A DNA stretch of 64,000 nt from Gymnopilus junonius (GCA_015501075.1 JADNYJ010000017.1:186001-250000), one strand, 5' to 3'; numbered from the stretch's first letter, positions 1 through 10,765 are shown. Notes: generated by a model not told the origin, from the sequence alone. A program made the numbers and translations.

Positions 1-325
1 GTAGCGGTTAGGTGTTGACTTTAAATATGCACTAGCTCTTTTACGTGAGAGTTCAAAACCTGCACTGAATATGGTTAGTAGACAATTTTTTGAAAATTTA
101 CAGTACTGTTGAGAACATTCAGCTCACTATTGCATATGACACTGCCAATAGCGCATGTGAGTAGCTCATCACAGATGAAGAAATTTGAATTGTGATATTG
201 GGGTGTCATTTTGTGGCCCACAAATGACAGAGAACGACCTATTCACTGTGCTAATGTCTCGGCCTGTCTTCAATGACCTCAAACATGATCAATCTCAATG
301 ACAACCATCCTTTTTGTGAATCTGA

Positions 326-641
326 ATGGATCAGCAAAGGCATCATATACCCCTCCCCAGCTCCTACATTCATCGAGCAAGAAAGGCTGTCCTGACCATT
401 CCATTATCATTGCAGCACTACTTCCCTGCAACTACTGTCTCAGTTTCCCAGTTTGTCACAACCTGTTTGCCAGAAATCTCTAAGGAGATAATATCAGTCA
501 AGGTGGAAGCATTGTTCAGCAAAGATGCACCTACTACAGACCCCAACTGTCTGTGCACATGTTCTATCCCCAGTCTTATATTCCTCCGCAAGCTTGAAGA
601 ATCCTTCAGTCAGTTATGGTTCAATGGATCAAAGTCTATCA
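326..641 (+). pseudogene. N-terminal fragment of a Ulp1-like protease / transposase-like gene
   Basis: An open frame of about 105 codons stops resembling a normal protein at 641, where the LTR remnant of Gypsy-1 begins. The reading (PATTVSVSQFVTTCLP, then SIPSLIFLRKLE and LWFNGSKSI) resembles the N-terminal region of Agaricomycete proteins that carry a Ulp1-type cysteine protease domain, and the matching protease part resumes at 7813 on the other side of Gypsy-1. I infer that 326-641 and 7813-9083 were one gene. The family recollection is from memory and not checked. The ATG at 326 may not be the true start, since the frame is simply open there. No catalytic residue lies in this piece; it is dead because the rest of the gene is more than 7 kb away. 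Confidence 0.45.
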
Positions 642-869
642 TTACTTACTTTTTTGATAATCATGATATAGTTTGCCAGTCCTTGTTCACTCCCCCTCAA
701 GAGCTCACCTCTTACTCGCTATGGCTGAGCATCCATGCCCTGCTCCCCTGTCAAGGGTCACATGGCCTCTTGCCTAGAGTAACAAGGTTCCTACTGGATG
801 TCATGACGTCACTCATCTGACTTCCTCTACTTTCAGCACTATGAAGTCCATCAACCATGCAGTGTCACA
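642..869 (+). repeat. Gypsy-1 5' LTR, truncated
   Basis: Near-identical direct repeat of 7585-7812, ending in TCACA like the 3' copy. The left 155 bp present in the 3' LTR (7430-7584) are absent, so a deletion removed the LTR start and probably some flanking host sequence. Confidence 0.8.
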
Positions 870-1360
870 ATGGTGGGGGCACTGCAGACTTCACTGCTGT
901 GCTGAAGTCTGCCTTATCTCATCTAGTCAACATGCTGCAACAGCTGCAAGACTTGACAAACCAAACTTGAGGACCAAGGATTCCTCTCTGGTCCCTCCAT
1001 TAGGGTTGCCGAAGTTCGGTTCAGTCCGGTTCTCCAATGATTTTGGAGAACCAAGAACTGAACTTATAAAATTTTGCGAGAACTGAACTGGAACTGGACT
1101 GAACCTCAAAGAACTGGTTCTCTCAGTTTGGTTCTGTCCAGTTCGCAGTTTGGACTGGCGAACTGCAAGACCTCAGAAAAAAAAAATATATTACAGGCTA
1201 AAAATATATACAACCTATCTAGGTGTATACTACATACCATAGAGGCTGCACTACACAGTGTGGGTGTTGTATAGTTTTCCGTGCTGATGTGGGGCACTGG
1301 AGATGACGTGGTGATGTGGTGGCTCTGCAATGATGTGGTGGGTTCCACGTTGATGTGGGG

Positions 1361-1594
1361 GCACTGGAAATGACCATGGATGTGGGGGCTCGGCACCTGC
1401 TACACTGACAAGGTGGGTTCCCATGTCGATGTGTGGGTGGTCTCATCACATGCCAGGTGCCTCCACATCAGCGAGGGGCACTGGAACAACCATGGATGTG
1501 GGGGCATGACACCTGCTACACCAACAGGGTGGGTTCCCACATCAATGTGTGGGTGGTCTCGTCATGTGCCATACCCTCCACACCTGCGCGGTGG
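1361..1594. repeat. Tandem repeat, two units of about 117 bp
   Basis: Unit one starts GCACTGGAAATGACCATGG (1361) and unit two GCACTGGAACAACCATGG (1478). They share blocks such as GATGTGGGGGC, GGTGGGTTCCCA and GATGTGTGGGTGGTCTC-like stretches. A degenerate further unit follows near 1613 and shorter copies precede it from about 1285. It lies inside hAT-type element 1. Confidence 0.7.
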
Positions 1595-1667
1595 GTTCCT
1601 CGCTGATGTGGAGGCACCTGGTGCTTGATATGGCAGTTTCACCTCTGGCTCACTCTGCTGGTGAGGG

Positions 1668-2097
1668 TGTTGACACGATAAGTGTCCATGTGACTACATC
1701 ACATAACTCACATGACACGTGTGATCAGACGCATCTATATGCGACTAGATCCAGTGATGACAGAGTATCACAGTCATCTTATATGACTAAGACATGTGAT
1801 CACTTAGTGAGCATATTACTCATCTTATGAGTAGATATTAGTAATTACATAGTAATTAGCTGAGTAATTGCCTTATGCATTACTCATACGTAGTTAGTCA
1901 CTGCATGTCCTGTAGGTATATAAGGACACTCTAAACAGTGTCCTAATCCAAGTCATTTGTACTTCTGTAGTAGCCTAAGTAGTCACCTTAGCACTAGCCT
2001 CTCACAACCTAGGTAAGCTAGTAGCTACATCGATACTATGCAGAGCGCATTGTGCATACAGTGTTGCTCACTGTATGTACCACATGCTGTTCAATAG
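1668..2097 (+). repeat. Solo LTR of the Ty1/copia family
   Basis: A 430-bp sequence starting TGTTGACACGATAAGTG and ending TTCAATAG matches, in the opposite orientation, the LTRs of the large copia element (20789-21218 and the split copy at 46504-48340). No internal copia sequence adjoins it, so it is a solo LTR left by LTR-LTR recombination. The flanks GAGGG (1663-1667) and GAGGA (2097-2101) could be an imperfect 5-bp duplication, depending on the exact LTR end. Confidence 0.85.
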
Positions 2098-2672
2098 AGG
2101 AGGCATAATTGGCTGGCCAGACAGCCATTAGAATCTAATAAAGGGAAAAGGATATGATTAGTATATGATCAAAAAAAAAGAAAAACAAGACAGAACATGC
2201 TCATGAATCTATTCGCAAGCACATTCTGTGACATACCTGGTCAGCCTCCCTCTTCAAGGGTCCCCACTTCTGATATCCCAGTGCCAATCCTTCAACTATG
2301 AGCCCACATCCTCATCTGAGGGAGGGGGCAACGCATTGTGGAAAGAGGGAAGATGGTGGTAGTGATGATGATGGAAGAAATTCAAGCTCCGACTTAATGC
2401 TGGGTGGTGGCATCAAGTCGCGAAATGCTCGATATTTCAACTTCTCATGGCTCATTTGAGCCCAAAAAAATTAGTAAATTTATGGCTAGAAGTTCAGTTT
2501 GAACTGGTTTGAACCCAGTTCTCAGAAATTTTAGAATCTGAGAACCGAGAACTGAACCTGCTCAGCCCACAGCCAGACTGAACTTGAACAGAACAGAACT
2601 GTCAGTCCAGTTTGGCCAGTTCAGGTTCTTTGCAATGGTTCGGAACTGAACTTCAGCATCCCTACCCTCCAT

Positions 2673-3321
2673 CCCCTTTACAACCTCATGTGACTTCAAA
2701 GTCCTGCCAGTTAACCATTTTCATGGAGTCCCTTTGGGTTTGAGGTATGCCAGGCACATTCATTGTGACTGGCTAGAGTGTGGTAGATGAATAGTCATCG
2801 AAACTCTCCCTCTCGACTTCATGAATCAATGGAAGTGCTATCAGGACTTGAGGCCGCAATGCTCCCCTGAAGATTAATCTTCATCTCCCTTCTGTTTGCA
2901 TTGCTGAATTGATTTGTAAATTGATGATCAGACTATGTACTATGTCCCTGAACTTGCAGACATGTTTTCTTTTAATATTTCAGTCTACTGCTCCCCTTTA
3001 CATCTATTGCCTCCCCTAGTCCTTGTGATATCCTACCCCCCTCTTCAGGTCTTAAAAGGAACTAGTTGAGCTCGAGGATCATGACCCAGCCCTTCTAAAA
3101 ACCCATTGTCTTCACTTCTTCTGCCTTCCTCCATGTGAAAAAGCTCTACTGGAACCCCTTCCTCCTCATCTGATACCTCCAAGACCAAGCAGCCGAGACA
3201 TGCCAGCAGCTTGAAGAATGCCAGTGCTGGACCTTCCAGCAGTGGTGCTGGCCCCTTGAATGCTAGCATTGGATCTATGAATGCCCCATCTGGCTCCCAC
3301 AAGAGACACAATTGAAACACC
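2673..3321. other. Gypsy-1 interior without recognisable coding sequence
   Basis: This stretch lies between hAT-type element 1 and the integrase remnant. Short open stretches exist on both strands, but no Ty3 domain motif (protease DSG, RT YxDD, RNase H, integrase HHCC) could be found, so most of pol appears to have been deleted here. Confidence 0.5.
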
Positions 3322-3880
3322 TTGGTGTTGGCACAAGAAAAGCAAGCCAAAGCTTTTAACAAAGGAAAGAGGCTACCTGATGAAATCAAGGAAGGCGATT
3401 TTGTGCTCGTAAATCCTCACACCCTGAAACTAGTTGACATAGCTGGGACAGGTAAGAAGCTAGTGCAGAAAATGATAGGACCTTTTGAAGTCATGGAAAG
3501 AATCAATCCCATGGTTTACAGGCTAAGGTTACTGGACTCCTTCCCTATGCATCTGGTCATTAATATCCATCATCTAAGAAAGTACAAGCCTTTGCCTCCT
3601 GAGATGGGAGAAAGATCTGTTCTTCTACCAACCCGAGATTTCCTAGCTACTCCAGAATACGAAGTTGAATCTATACTAGGCCACAAGTTAACTGGAAAAA
3701 AAGGGGCAATCAATGCTTGTTCCTTGTGTGATGGGCTGGGTATGGACCAGCCAATGACTCTTGGGTCTCTGAATATGACCTATGCAATGCCCCTGAACTT
3801 AAAAGAGAATATCTCACCTCTCTGTCAAAGAAGAACCCCACTGAGCTACTTATTTCAGCTGATTAAAGGTTCCTCCACCT
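3322..3880 (+). pseudogene. Gypsy-1 pol remnant: integrase C-terminus plus chromodomain
   Basis: The reading starts in the integrase C-terminal region. The GPF/Y module is clear (KMIGPFEVMERINPMVYRL, then FPMHLVINIHHLRKY), followed by the start of a chromodomain (PEYEVESILGHKL). Immediately after that the frame shifts by one base. The second half of the chromodomain continues in another frame (WAGYGPANDSWVSEYDL) with a TGA where an arginine would precede WAGY. The chromodomain is a targeting module typical of chromoviruses, a Ty3 clade common in fungi. Upstream integrase, RNase H, RT and protease are absent. Confidence 0.75.
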
Positions 3881-4989
3881 TTCACTGGAACCCACTATTC
3901 CTCCCCTCATCTCAAGGAATGCCTTTCGACTTGCATCCTTAATTAATTCAATTAGTTAAATTATTATTATCATGAGATTCCTAATTTAGTATGTTTATTG
4001 TTTGGTTTACCTCCTTATCTCAACTTTGAACATCAATGTTGAACTCCACCTGCCCTTGCTCCTCTCCTCCCTGAGGTACTAGCCATGCTGTAAAAGTTAC
4101 ATTAGACCTCTCCCAAACCTTCCTATCAGCCACCTAGCCCATTGACCCTTGGGTAACTCACTAGCAGTTGTTGGAAGTTAAGCTAGATGGATGATCTCAA
4201 TGTGTCTTGATGTGTCTGAGTAATTTGTCTGGCCTCAAGGAGGAATTGATCTTGGCTGAAGTCCATGACTCGAGACTCACTAGTGAGAGTGAACTGACAA
4301 CTTTTCTAGCAAGACTCCTCTGTTCTCCTTTTGTTCCCCTCTTCTGCGATGAATCCTCCTTCGACCCCTGGAAGTTGTACCTTCCTCTCCAACCATTTGC
4401 AAAGCTCAGCCAGATATGAATGTCTTCCAGTGGTCTCTGAAGCCATGTGCTTCCTTCTTCCCCCATTCCAGCTTTCCTCCCATCACATAATCCAGATAGG
4501 TGACTGACTATGGGAAATATGGTCCCCGAACTCTGAAAGAGCTGCCTTCTATCCTGGACTCAGGAAACAGAATTTAGACATGGAAAAAAACATGCTCCAA
4601 ACCTGCTGACATTGTGATGGTCATCTTGGATGTTTTGACCTGACTGTCTCACCTCAACACTATGAGCAGGAAAAGCCTTGGTTGGGATTTATTCATTTTT
4701 CCCTGGACCTGAGCTACCGGAACACTCTGCCTTACTTGCCATATGGCAAGTTGGGGACTATCTGAATTGGGGACACTTCAAGCTGGGTTATGTGATTCAA
4801 CTATGAGATCATACGGAATGGATGAGGAGACAAGTTAACAAATGGTGACACTTGAATCAGTCACACCCAGAATTGTGGTCGAGGCATCCTTCCTACCCTT
4901 CCATTAGTGATGTCAATGCATTATTGGAAGCCTTGACTTTTGATGAAGCTGTCAATCAGTTAGTGAAAGTTCAATGAGGCATCAAACAT

Positions 4990-7434
4990 ATGTCTGCATG
5001 GTGTCAAATGGCTCAAGCTATTGGCAACAAGCAGTCTTCTACCTCTCTTTCCAAAGTCCCCCCTGCCAGTGCTCATCTTATGGGAGTTTGGCTGAATGGT
5101 TGTGATGAGGAACAAGGGCTGTGGCTTCTGCACAGCAGAGTTCCATGTTTTGTGATTCACCTAGTCAACTCCAACTGGGATCTGGCTCGCATAAGCAGGC
5201 TACCCCAGGTCCATTCCTCCTTCGCATCCTTGATCTTTATAGTGACTCTAGCTCCCAACATGAATGCTATTGATCTACAAACCTCTAAGGATGGAGAAAG
5301 GCTCAGGGATGTTCAGGATGATTTCAGCATCAGACCTCTTGGCTCCATGTTGACCACTACTCTTGCAGACAGAATGAGGTCCTCGTCCAAGGGTCAAGGC
5401 TTCGAAGGTGACACTTACCAGGACCCTAGACTGCTTCACTTGGAGCCTATCTGTGACAATGAGATGAATGGGAAATTACTACCTCCTCTGATTGCTGCTG
5501 TCTCAATGGGAAGGAAGTGGTCGACCTGGGAAGATGAAACAGGAGAGGATGGAGAAACCTACATCATGAAGCATGGACAGAAGCAGGATGTGGAAGGATG
5601 AGTATACTACGACAGGAAACTTTGTAGGAAAATCTACCTAATGGATGCCCCATGGATCCCTGTCAATTATGAAGCTGATGTTTCTGTGTTTGGACTACCA
5701 GCCCTGAACCTACCCTTTTTCGAAAATGCCAATCATCATCTAGCACCTCAACCCAAATCTGAATGGCTCTACTTGCAGGAGAAGCCTGACCCAGGAACAA
5801 TGGGCAAAACAATGGTCAACAGGGTTGTTCAGGTTACCCAGAAAGCTGTGCTTGTGAATGACGACCTTGACTCTGATGATGGCTATGTTGATACCTGGAG
5901 CCATACCTCTGACTCCCCTCCTCTCCAAGATTACCCTATATTCTGAGGATGACCCTTGATGAGAAATGATCCACCTCCTCTGCCTCATAATGCTTTGATT
6001 CATCAGCCTGAGCAAATTGTTTCCCCGATCCCTGAATGCTGTTCCTCTCGAGCTGATCTACCCCTTCCTCTCTTGAGGAACAAAGGATCTGCTCCATTTG
6101 CTGGGTGCAGGTGATCCTGCTCTCTTAGCCCTTGCTGTGTTCCTCTCCACGATGGCGGGTTTTACTGCTCCTGGAGCCACTGGTCACCTCCTCACCTTCC
6201 TCCTCATAGCCCTACCCCACCTTGTCAACATCCCCCAAGGCTTCAGTCTCCTCCCAGGCGGTCACCCCCTTGTTTCTTTTATTCATCTTGCTGGTCTTCT
6301 CCAAGTTACTATTGTATGTGCTGCAGCCCTTCACCCATTTGATATGCCCCTAGTCTATCCTCCTGGTGGTGCCATGCATCTCCTCCTCATCAACTGGAAC
6401 ATCCATCAGCTGAACGCCCATCAGGAAAGCTGGGAATACAGTGACAGAAGGAAAATCTTGTCTCTATGAAGGGCAAGACCCCTCACAATGACTTACCTCA
6501 GTCCTTGCCCAGCATGTCCCCACTCATGCCTCCTTCAACTGTCTCTCCACCTTTTCTAACCTCTGCCAATGTTCCTCTCATCTCTGAACTGGCGAAACCA
6601 GTAATTCCTCTTTCGAATCACCTTCAGGCTCCTGCTGCCCTGGCTGGTTTGGCTTTGCCTCCTCCTCTTCTTCTGTGCCTAGGTCTTATGACCAAGTGTG
6701 AGGATGACTCAAGGAGTGCAAGCAATAGAGAAAATGTGCTAATCAGTTCATCAGAGGATAATGCTATGGGCATTCATGAAGACCTTGTTGGACAAATTGC
6801 TCAATCTTCCTTGACCATTCAATCCAATTTGAATAACCAATCCCAACCTCGACCTCCTGCCTCAGTACTTTTGAAGATCACTGTAGACTCACAGACTTGG
6901 TACCTGTGCATATGGACCCTACAATTCTTTACATGGAATGACATTGTCAACTGGATCCAAAACATTATGCTTTTATTACCCCATAACAGGATTCATTGAG
7001 TGGTCCATACTTATGACAATGAAACACAAATTTTTTGGCTGCAATTTCCATCCAAGTTCAGTGCAGCGGCCTTCCAAGGAATAATTGCTGCTAGAAATAC
7101 AGAGGATACAACTAATATTGGGTGTGATTTTGTCCCTCTCAATGCTTATAGTGCAGCTTCAAGTCAATCTCGAGAAGCATGGATGCCACAGATTGGATTA
7201 GAGACTGTTCAGTTAATGACAACCCCATTCTTGTTAACACAACTTTCCTCACTACCATTAGTGGCCCGACTCTCAGATGCTTCCCAGGTCAAAGTTAACA
7301 AGAAAAAGGAATGTAAACAGGCGAAGAAAGCTGTTATAGCAGCAACCTCTTCAGTAGACTCCTCAGCAACAGGATCTCTCTCTTTTATCAAAGGATCAAG
7401 TTCTAAGGATCATGCAGACAGGGGGGCACTGTGA
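4990..7434 (+). pseudogene. Gypsy-1 third ORF between pol and the 3' LTR (sense strand)
   Basis: One frame stays largely open from about 4990 to 7434 and ends within the first bases of the 3' LTR. It is broken by a few stops, for example TGA at 5599-5601 and TGA at 6997-6999; both occur where reading continues sensibly (IYLMDAPWIPVNYEADVSVF after the first, VVHTYDNETQIFWLQF after the second). The product would be about 800 residues: a mixed N-terminal part, an acidic stretch (DDLDSDDGYVDTW), a Pro/Ser/Leu-rich middle and a lysine-rich, Ser-rich tail. I see no conserved enzymatic motif and no convincing membrane anchor. Position downstream of pol is where env-like or accessory ORFs sit, but function is unknown. 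The start is unresolved and may lie upstream. Confidence 0.5.
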
Positions 7435-7812
7435 CAATGGAGGTATAGGTATCATCTGCATGCCCTTCTCATTCTTATTAATTGCAGTGTACATATTTTC
7501 TTGAAGTCTTGTGATGAACTATATGACCTATGTTTATCTCTGTTTATACTACTAGTCTACTTGTAGTCTACTTAGTAAACAGAGTTACTTACTTTTCTGA
7601 TAATCATGATATAGTTTGCCAGTCCTTGTTCACTCCCCCTCGAGAGCTCACCTCTACTCACTACGGCCGAGCATCCATGCCCTGCTCCCCTGTTGAGGGT
7701 CACACGGCCTCTCACCTAGAGTAACAAGGTTCCCTACTGGATGTCATGATGTCACTCATCTGACTTCCTCTACTTTCAGCACTATGAAGTCTATTGACCA
7801 CACAGCATCACA
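7430..7812 (+). repeat. Gypsy-1 3' LTR
   Basis: 383-bp repeat starting TGTGACAATGG directly after a polypurine tract and ending GCATCACA. TGTGA/TCACA form the terminal inverted repeat. The last 228 bp match 642-869. Confidence 0.8.
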
Positions 7813-9083
7813 GGCAAGGTGGGCATGTAGCATTGAGTGGCTAGAGAAGCAAAAGGGTCAGATGCATTATGATGGAATGAAGGATATCATCAGATGCACC
7901 TTTGATGTGTTATCAGCAATGGGATGGCAGGCACAGCTACCATACCAGAATGCAATGGTAACAACAGAAATGTTTACTCAGCTCTTGGGCAACACCTGGC
8001 TTGACAATGAACTTATCAACTCCATGATGGAACAGCTATCAATGGCCCTCAAAGGTTATCCATCAAAGGATAACATGATGATAGGGACACTGAAATTCAG
8101 AAAGAAGATCCTGCCTAATGGTCTCAGGGGCATATACAACAGAAAGAAGGGGGCTGGCACAATATGTCATTATGAGAAGGCAATCAAGGAGCAGGATCTT
8201 CAAATCTTGCTTTTTCCTGTGCATATAAACAACAATCACTAGATCATGGGACATGTCAATTTCCATTGAAGAACAATTGCTTATGGTAAGATCTGCTTTT
8301 CTTACTTAGTTTGTAGAAACTGAATGTGGATTCAAGGGGACTCACTTTATGAGAAGCATAGTGAATCAATGAAGCTAATGAAATGTCTTCAAAAGTGGCT
8401 TGAACTTCAGTTCAAGGTTCATTTTGAGATCAAAGGAAACACCATACCTCACAGAAAGCAGAAAGACACCATCAACTGTGGCCCCACTGCAGTAAACATG
8501 GTAGAGCATAGTATATTTGGAGTAAAGTTGTGGGCTATCACTCCTCTCATTGTTGCAGCTCTGCCGATCTCAAATGATATGGATGCAGTAGCCCTTGCTG
8601 GTCTTTTGCAGACTATTCTAGATGGTTTTATTAGTCATGGGGTCAGAGTCTCCTCATATGCTTGTGATGGAACAGAGGTGGAATGTGCAGTACAGTGCAT
8701 TCTTACTTTGACAGCCCCTTCTTGGATTGAACATTCAATCAAGAACCCCAATTCTGGAGAACCTGACCTCAAAATTGTTATTCCTATTATTAAAGGTCAA
8801 CTGGTTTGCATGGTACAAGATTCCAAACATGCATTGAAAACCTTATAGAACAATCTTTTTTCTGATGCATGTCTCCTGGTCCTCAGTGATTATATCACTG
8901 TGTACTTGCATATTTGAGAGATTGCCATAGAGGAAGACTCTCTGCTTTACACCCATGATGTTGAGAAATTGGACAGGCAAGACAATAATGCAGTGACATG
9001 TCTCTTTTCTTCAGAGACCTTATACCATATCTCAACCCATCACCCTGAATACATCAGAGAAATTGTATATCTCTTTCTTTTTG
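7813..9083 (+). pseudogene. Ulp1-like cysteine protease domain followed by transposase-like region (interrupted)
   Basis: After Gypsy-1 the gene fragment resumes. The Ulp1/C48 signature is visible: TWLDNELINSMMEQL (binding motif near 7995-8040), FPVHINNNH with a candidate catalytic His, and QKDTINCGPTAVN with the Gln-x-Asp/Cys-Gly catalytic motif near 8455-8500. Ulp1-type proteases cleave SUMO. The next part, reached without a frame break, reads AALPISNDMDAVALAG, then SSYACDGTEVE and VCMVQDSKHALKT, then DVEKLDRQDNNAV and ends IREIVYLFLF at the LTR of Gypsy-2b (9084). I believe this second part is transposase-like, because similar sequences recur in Agaricomycete repeats, but I cannot assign a superfamily. 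Stops include TGA after FPVHINNNH, TAG after ALKTL and TGA near 8913. The 3' end is cut off by Gypsy-2b. Confidence 0.55.
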
Positions 9084-9556
9084 TGTTAAGTTCTGGAAGA
9101 TCTAAATGAACAGAAGGGCAGAGCAAGCAAAGAAGATCCATGTTGGAGTACATCAGTGTCAGAGTTGGTCTTAGCATAACATATGTAGACATAGGGTTGA
9201 GACTTCAGCTTCAATGTATGTGTTGCACTCCATTGTCTGGATGTTGTCTCAAATTTTGGGGTCAGGTTGGAATGAGAGAGCAGAGTAGAGAGTGTGGGTT
9301 GATTAATGAACAATATATGAACTAAGGTACCTAATAATAGTTCTAAGGTTTTTATACTACAGAGGAAACTAAGTAGAGACCATTTGTGTACTAGTGAGCA
9401 GGCAGACATGTAAGTTATTCTGCACTACTCAGAGTTCTCTAGCTACATGTAATCTAAGTGTCTATGTGTTCCAGGACTTGTAGTATTTCAAGGAGATCAT
9501 GAGGTCAGAGTTCATATAGTCAGAGATCGGAGTTGGTCAGAGGTGCATATATAACA
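9084..9556 (-). repeat. Gypsy-2b LTR (3' LTR)
   Basis: 473 bp, on the minus strand TGTTATATATGCACC...CTTAACA. Same LTR as 11219-11692 and 17716-18189. A purine-rich tract (minus strand TAAGGGGGAAATAC) adjoins it at 9557-9570, marking it as a 3' LTR. Confidence 0.85.
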
Positions 9557-9686
9557 GTATTTCCCCCTTAGGCCAAACCTTGAGGCCTGTGTGTGGGAAT
9601 GGTCATGTGCTGGTTGTTTTTGGTTGTTTTGAAAATTTCATTCAGTCCTCTCTTCAGTACTATCATTCTACCTCCCCCCTGTCAAT

Positions 9687-10765
9687 ATGTCACACACCAA
9701 TTCTGACTCAGAGGATCTCGAAGACCTTGAAGCACAAGAGCAGAAACTCATGCTCCAGTGGGAAGAGCTTAGTCAGAAGTGAGAACAGATGGAGCAGAAG
9801 CAACAGGAGGCAGAGGAGCATGCAGAGGCAGAATGGGTAGCAGAAGAAGCACAGAGGGCAGCCAAGGTGGAAGAGGCAGCAGAGGCAGAGAAGGCAGTAG
9901 AGGTAGAGCAGAGGAAAGCCATGAAGGGGAAGAAGAAGGTGCAGCCAAAGGAGAAGGCAGCTGCAATGCAGCAGAAAGTGGTTGTGACATGGGAGTTGGC
10001 CAGAGTGTACAAGGCAGTGATTGGAGTCATCTGGGATCAGTGCGTGCAGGTGGGGGCAAAGTGCCTATGGCCAAGGTAAGTCCCTGTTTTATTTTTTTTT
10101 GTTATGATTTAATTATTGAATTGTGATTTGTTTTTAGGAAGGGAACCAGCAAGGCGGCATGGTGTGCGCACTGCAAAATACATTGCAAGGGTTGCAATAT
10201 CAGTAGAGGAGCTGTGGGGTTGGAGGTGCAGGCAGGGTTGGAGGTACGACCAGCCAAGGTGAAGGGGGCAGCAAAGCCCAAGTCCAAGATGACAGCAGAG
10301 GCACAGAAGGGGCCAGGTATTGAGCACATTGTTTGATACCTGAGGGAGATCTGGGACTTGTTGGAAGATGTGTCCTGGATTCAAGATACCCCATATGCAC
10401 CATCAGAGCCAAGTGCATCAGAGTACATACTGTCAGACCAGGAGGAGATCAACATGGAGGCAGAGTATTTGAACAGGAGGTATGAGAGGGTCTTGGCAGC
10501 CTTAGACATGGGGAAAAAAGTTGAGGTGGACAAGTCAGAGGAGTCAGAGGATTCAGAGAAGGAGGTAGTTGGAGTGGTGGTGGGTGGACAGGGGGAGGAA
10601 AGGTCAGATGCAGAAGTGAGGAGTAAGAGCAAGGGAGAGGTTAAGGTGTTGAAGAGGAAAAGGGATGAGTCATCAGATTCAGAGGAGGAGGAGGATGAGG
10701 AGGATGATAGAGGATTAGAAGAAATGAGGGTGTATGAGGTGCCAGCAAAGCATGCTTGTCAATAG
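9687..10765 (+). pseudogene. Antisense accessory ORF of Gypsy-2 (spliced, Cys-cluster protein)
   Basis: Encoded between the 3' LTR and pol, on the strand opposite to gag-pol. Exon 1 is 9687-10075, starting MSHTNSDSEDLEDLEAQEQK. A canonical GTAAGT...TTTTTAG intron (10076-10137) joins in frame to exon 2 (10138-10765). The product is about 338 residues: acidic N-terminus, a long Glu/Ala/Lys-rich coiled-coil-like stretch, a cysteine cluster just after the splice (WCAHCKIHCKGCN), and an acidic C-terminus with Ser/Asp/Glu runs. Two in-frame TGA codons (9781-9783 and 10334-10336) stand where arginine would fit. Remnants of the same ORF occur at 17340-17715 (minus) and 18318-18650 (plus), so it belongs to the element family. 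Function is unknown; the Cys cluster suggests metal or nucleic-acid binding. Confidence 0.65.

Larger units (their letters stand above)
1001..2664. mobile_element. hAT-type non-autonomous element 1 (TAGGGTTGCC family)
   Basis: The element begins TAGGGTTGCCGAAGTTC and ends with a degenerate reverse complement (CTTCAGCATCCCTA). It is flanked by a perfect 8-bp duplication, CCCTCCAT (993-1000 and 2665-2672). The 8-bp duplication and the TAGGG end fit the hAT rule (YAGNG termini). The subterminal 170 bp on both sides are packed with GAACTG/CAGTTC motifs, as in the sister copy at 46566-47137. No transposase was found. The interior carries a 117-bp tandem repeat and a solo copia LTR (1668-2097). Without the LTR the element is about 1.23 kb. 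Confidence 0.85.
642..7812 (+). mobile_element. Gypsy-1: Ty3-type LTR retrotransposon, decayed, with nested insertions
   Basis: Two direct repeats (642-869 and 7585-7812) frame an interior holding a Ty3 integrase C-terminus with chromodomain and a long ORF behind it. The 3' LTR is complete (7430-7812, TGTGA...TCACA) and is preceded by a G-rich polypurine tract at 7421-7426. The 5' LTR has lost about 155 bp at its left end. One base after the 5' LTR is TGGTGGGGGC (871-880), a plausible primer-binding site because it begins with TGG. Gag, protease, RT and most of the integrase are missing or unrecognisable. A hAT-type element (1001-2664) has inserted in the gag region. Without that insert the element is about 5.5 kb. 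It lies inside a Ulp1-like gene. Confidence 0.8.

Noticed and set aside
1361..1594. CRISPR-like array
   Set aside because: Only two imperfect long tandem units without spacers; a minisatellite-like repeat in a eukaryotic element.
1663..2101. Perfect target duplication around the solo copia LTR
   Set aside because: GAGGG versus GAGGA only matches four of five bases and depends on whether the last G belongs to the LTR.
6098..6469. Hydrophobic 123-codon ORF that looks membrane-like
   Set aside because: It overlaps the larger Gypsy-1 third ORF in another frame; the hydrophobicity comes from C/T-rich codons (Leu, Pro, Ser) and no family match or start context supports it.
9769..10030. Leu/Pro/Ser-rich ORFs on the minus strand
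   Set aside because: They are shadows of the Glu/Ala/Lys-rich coiled coil of the antisense ORF on the plus strand.
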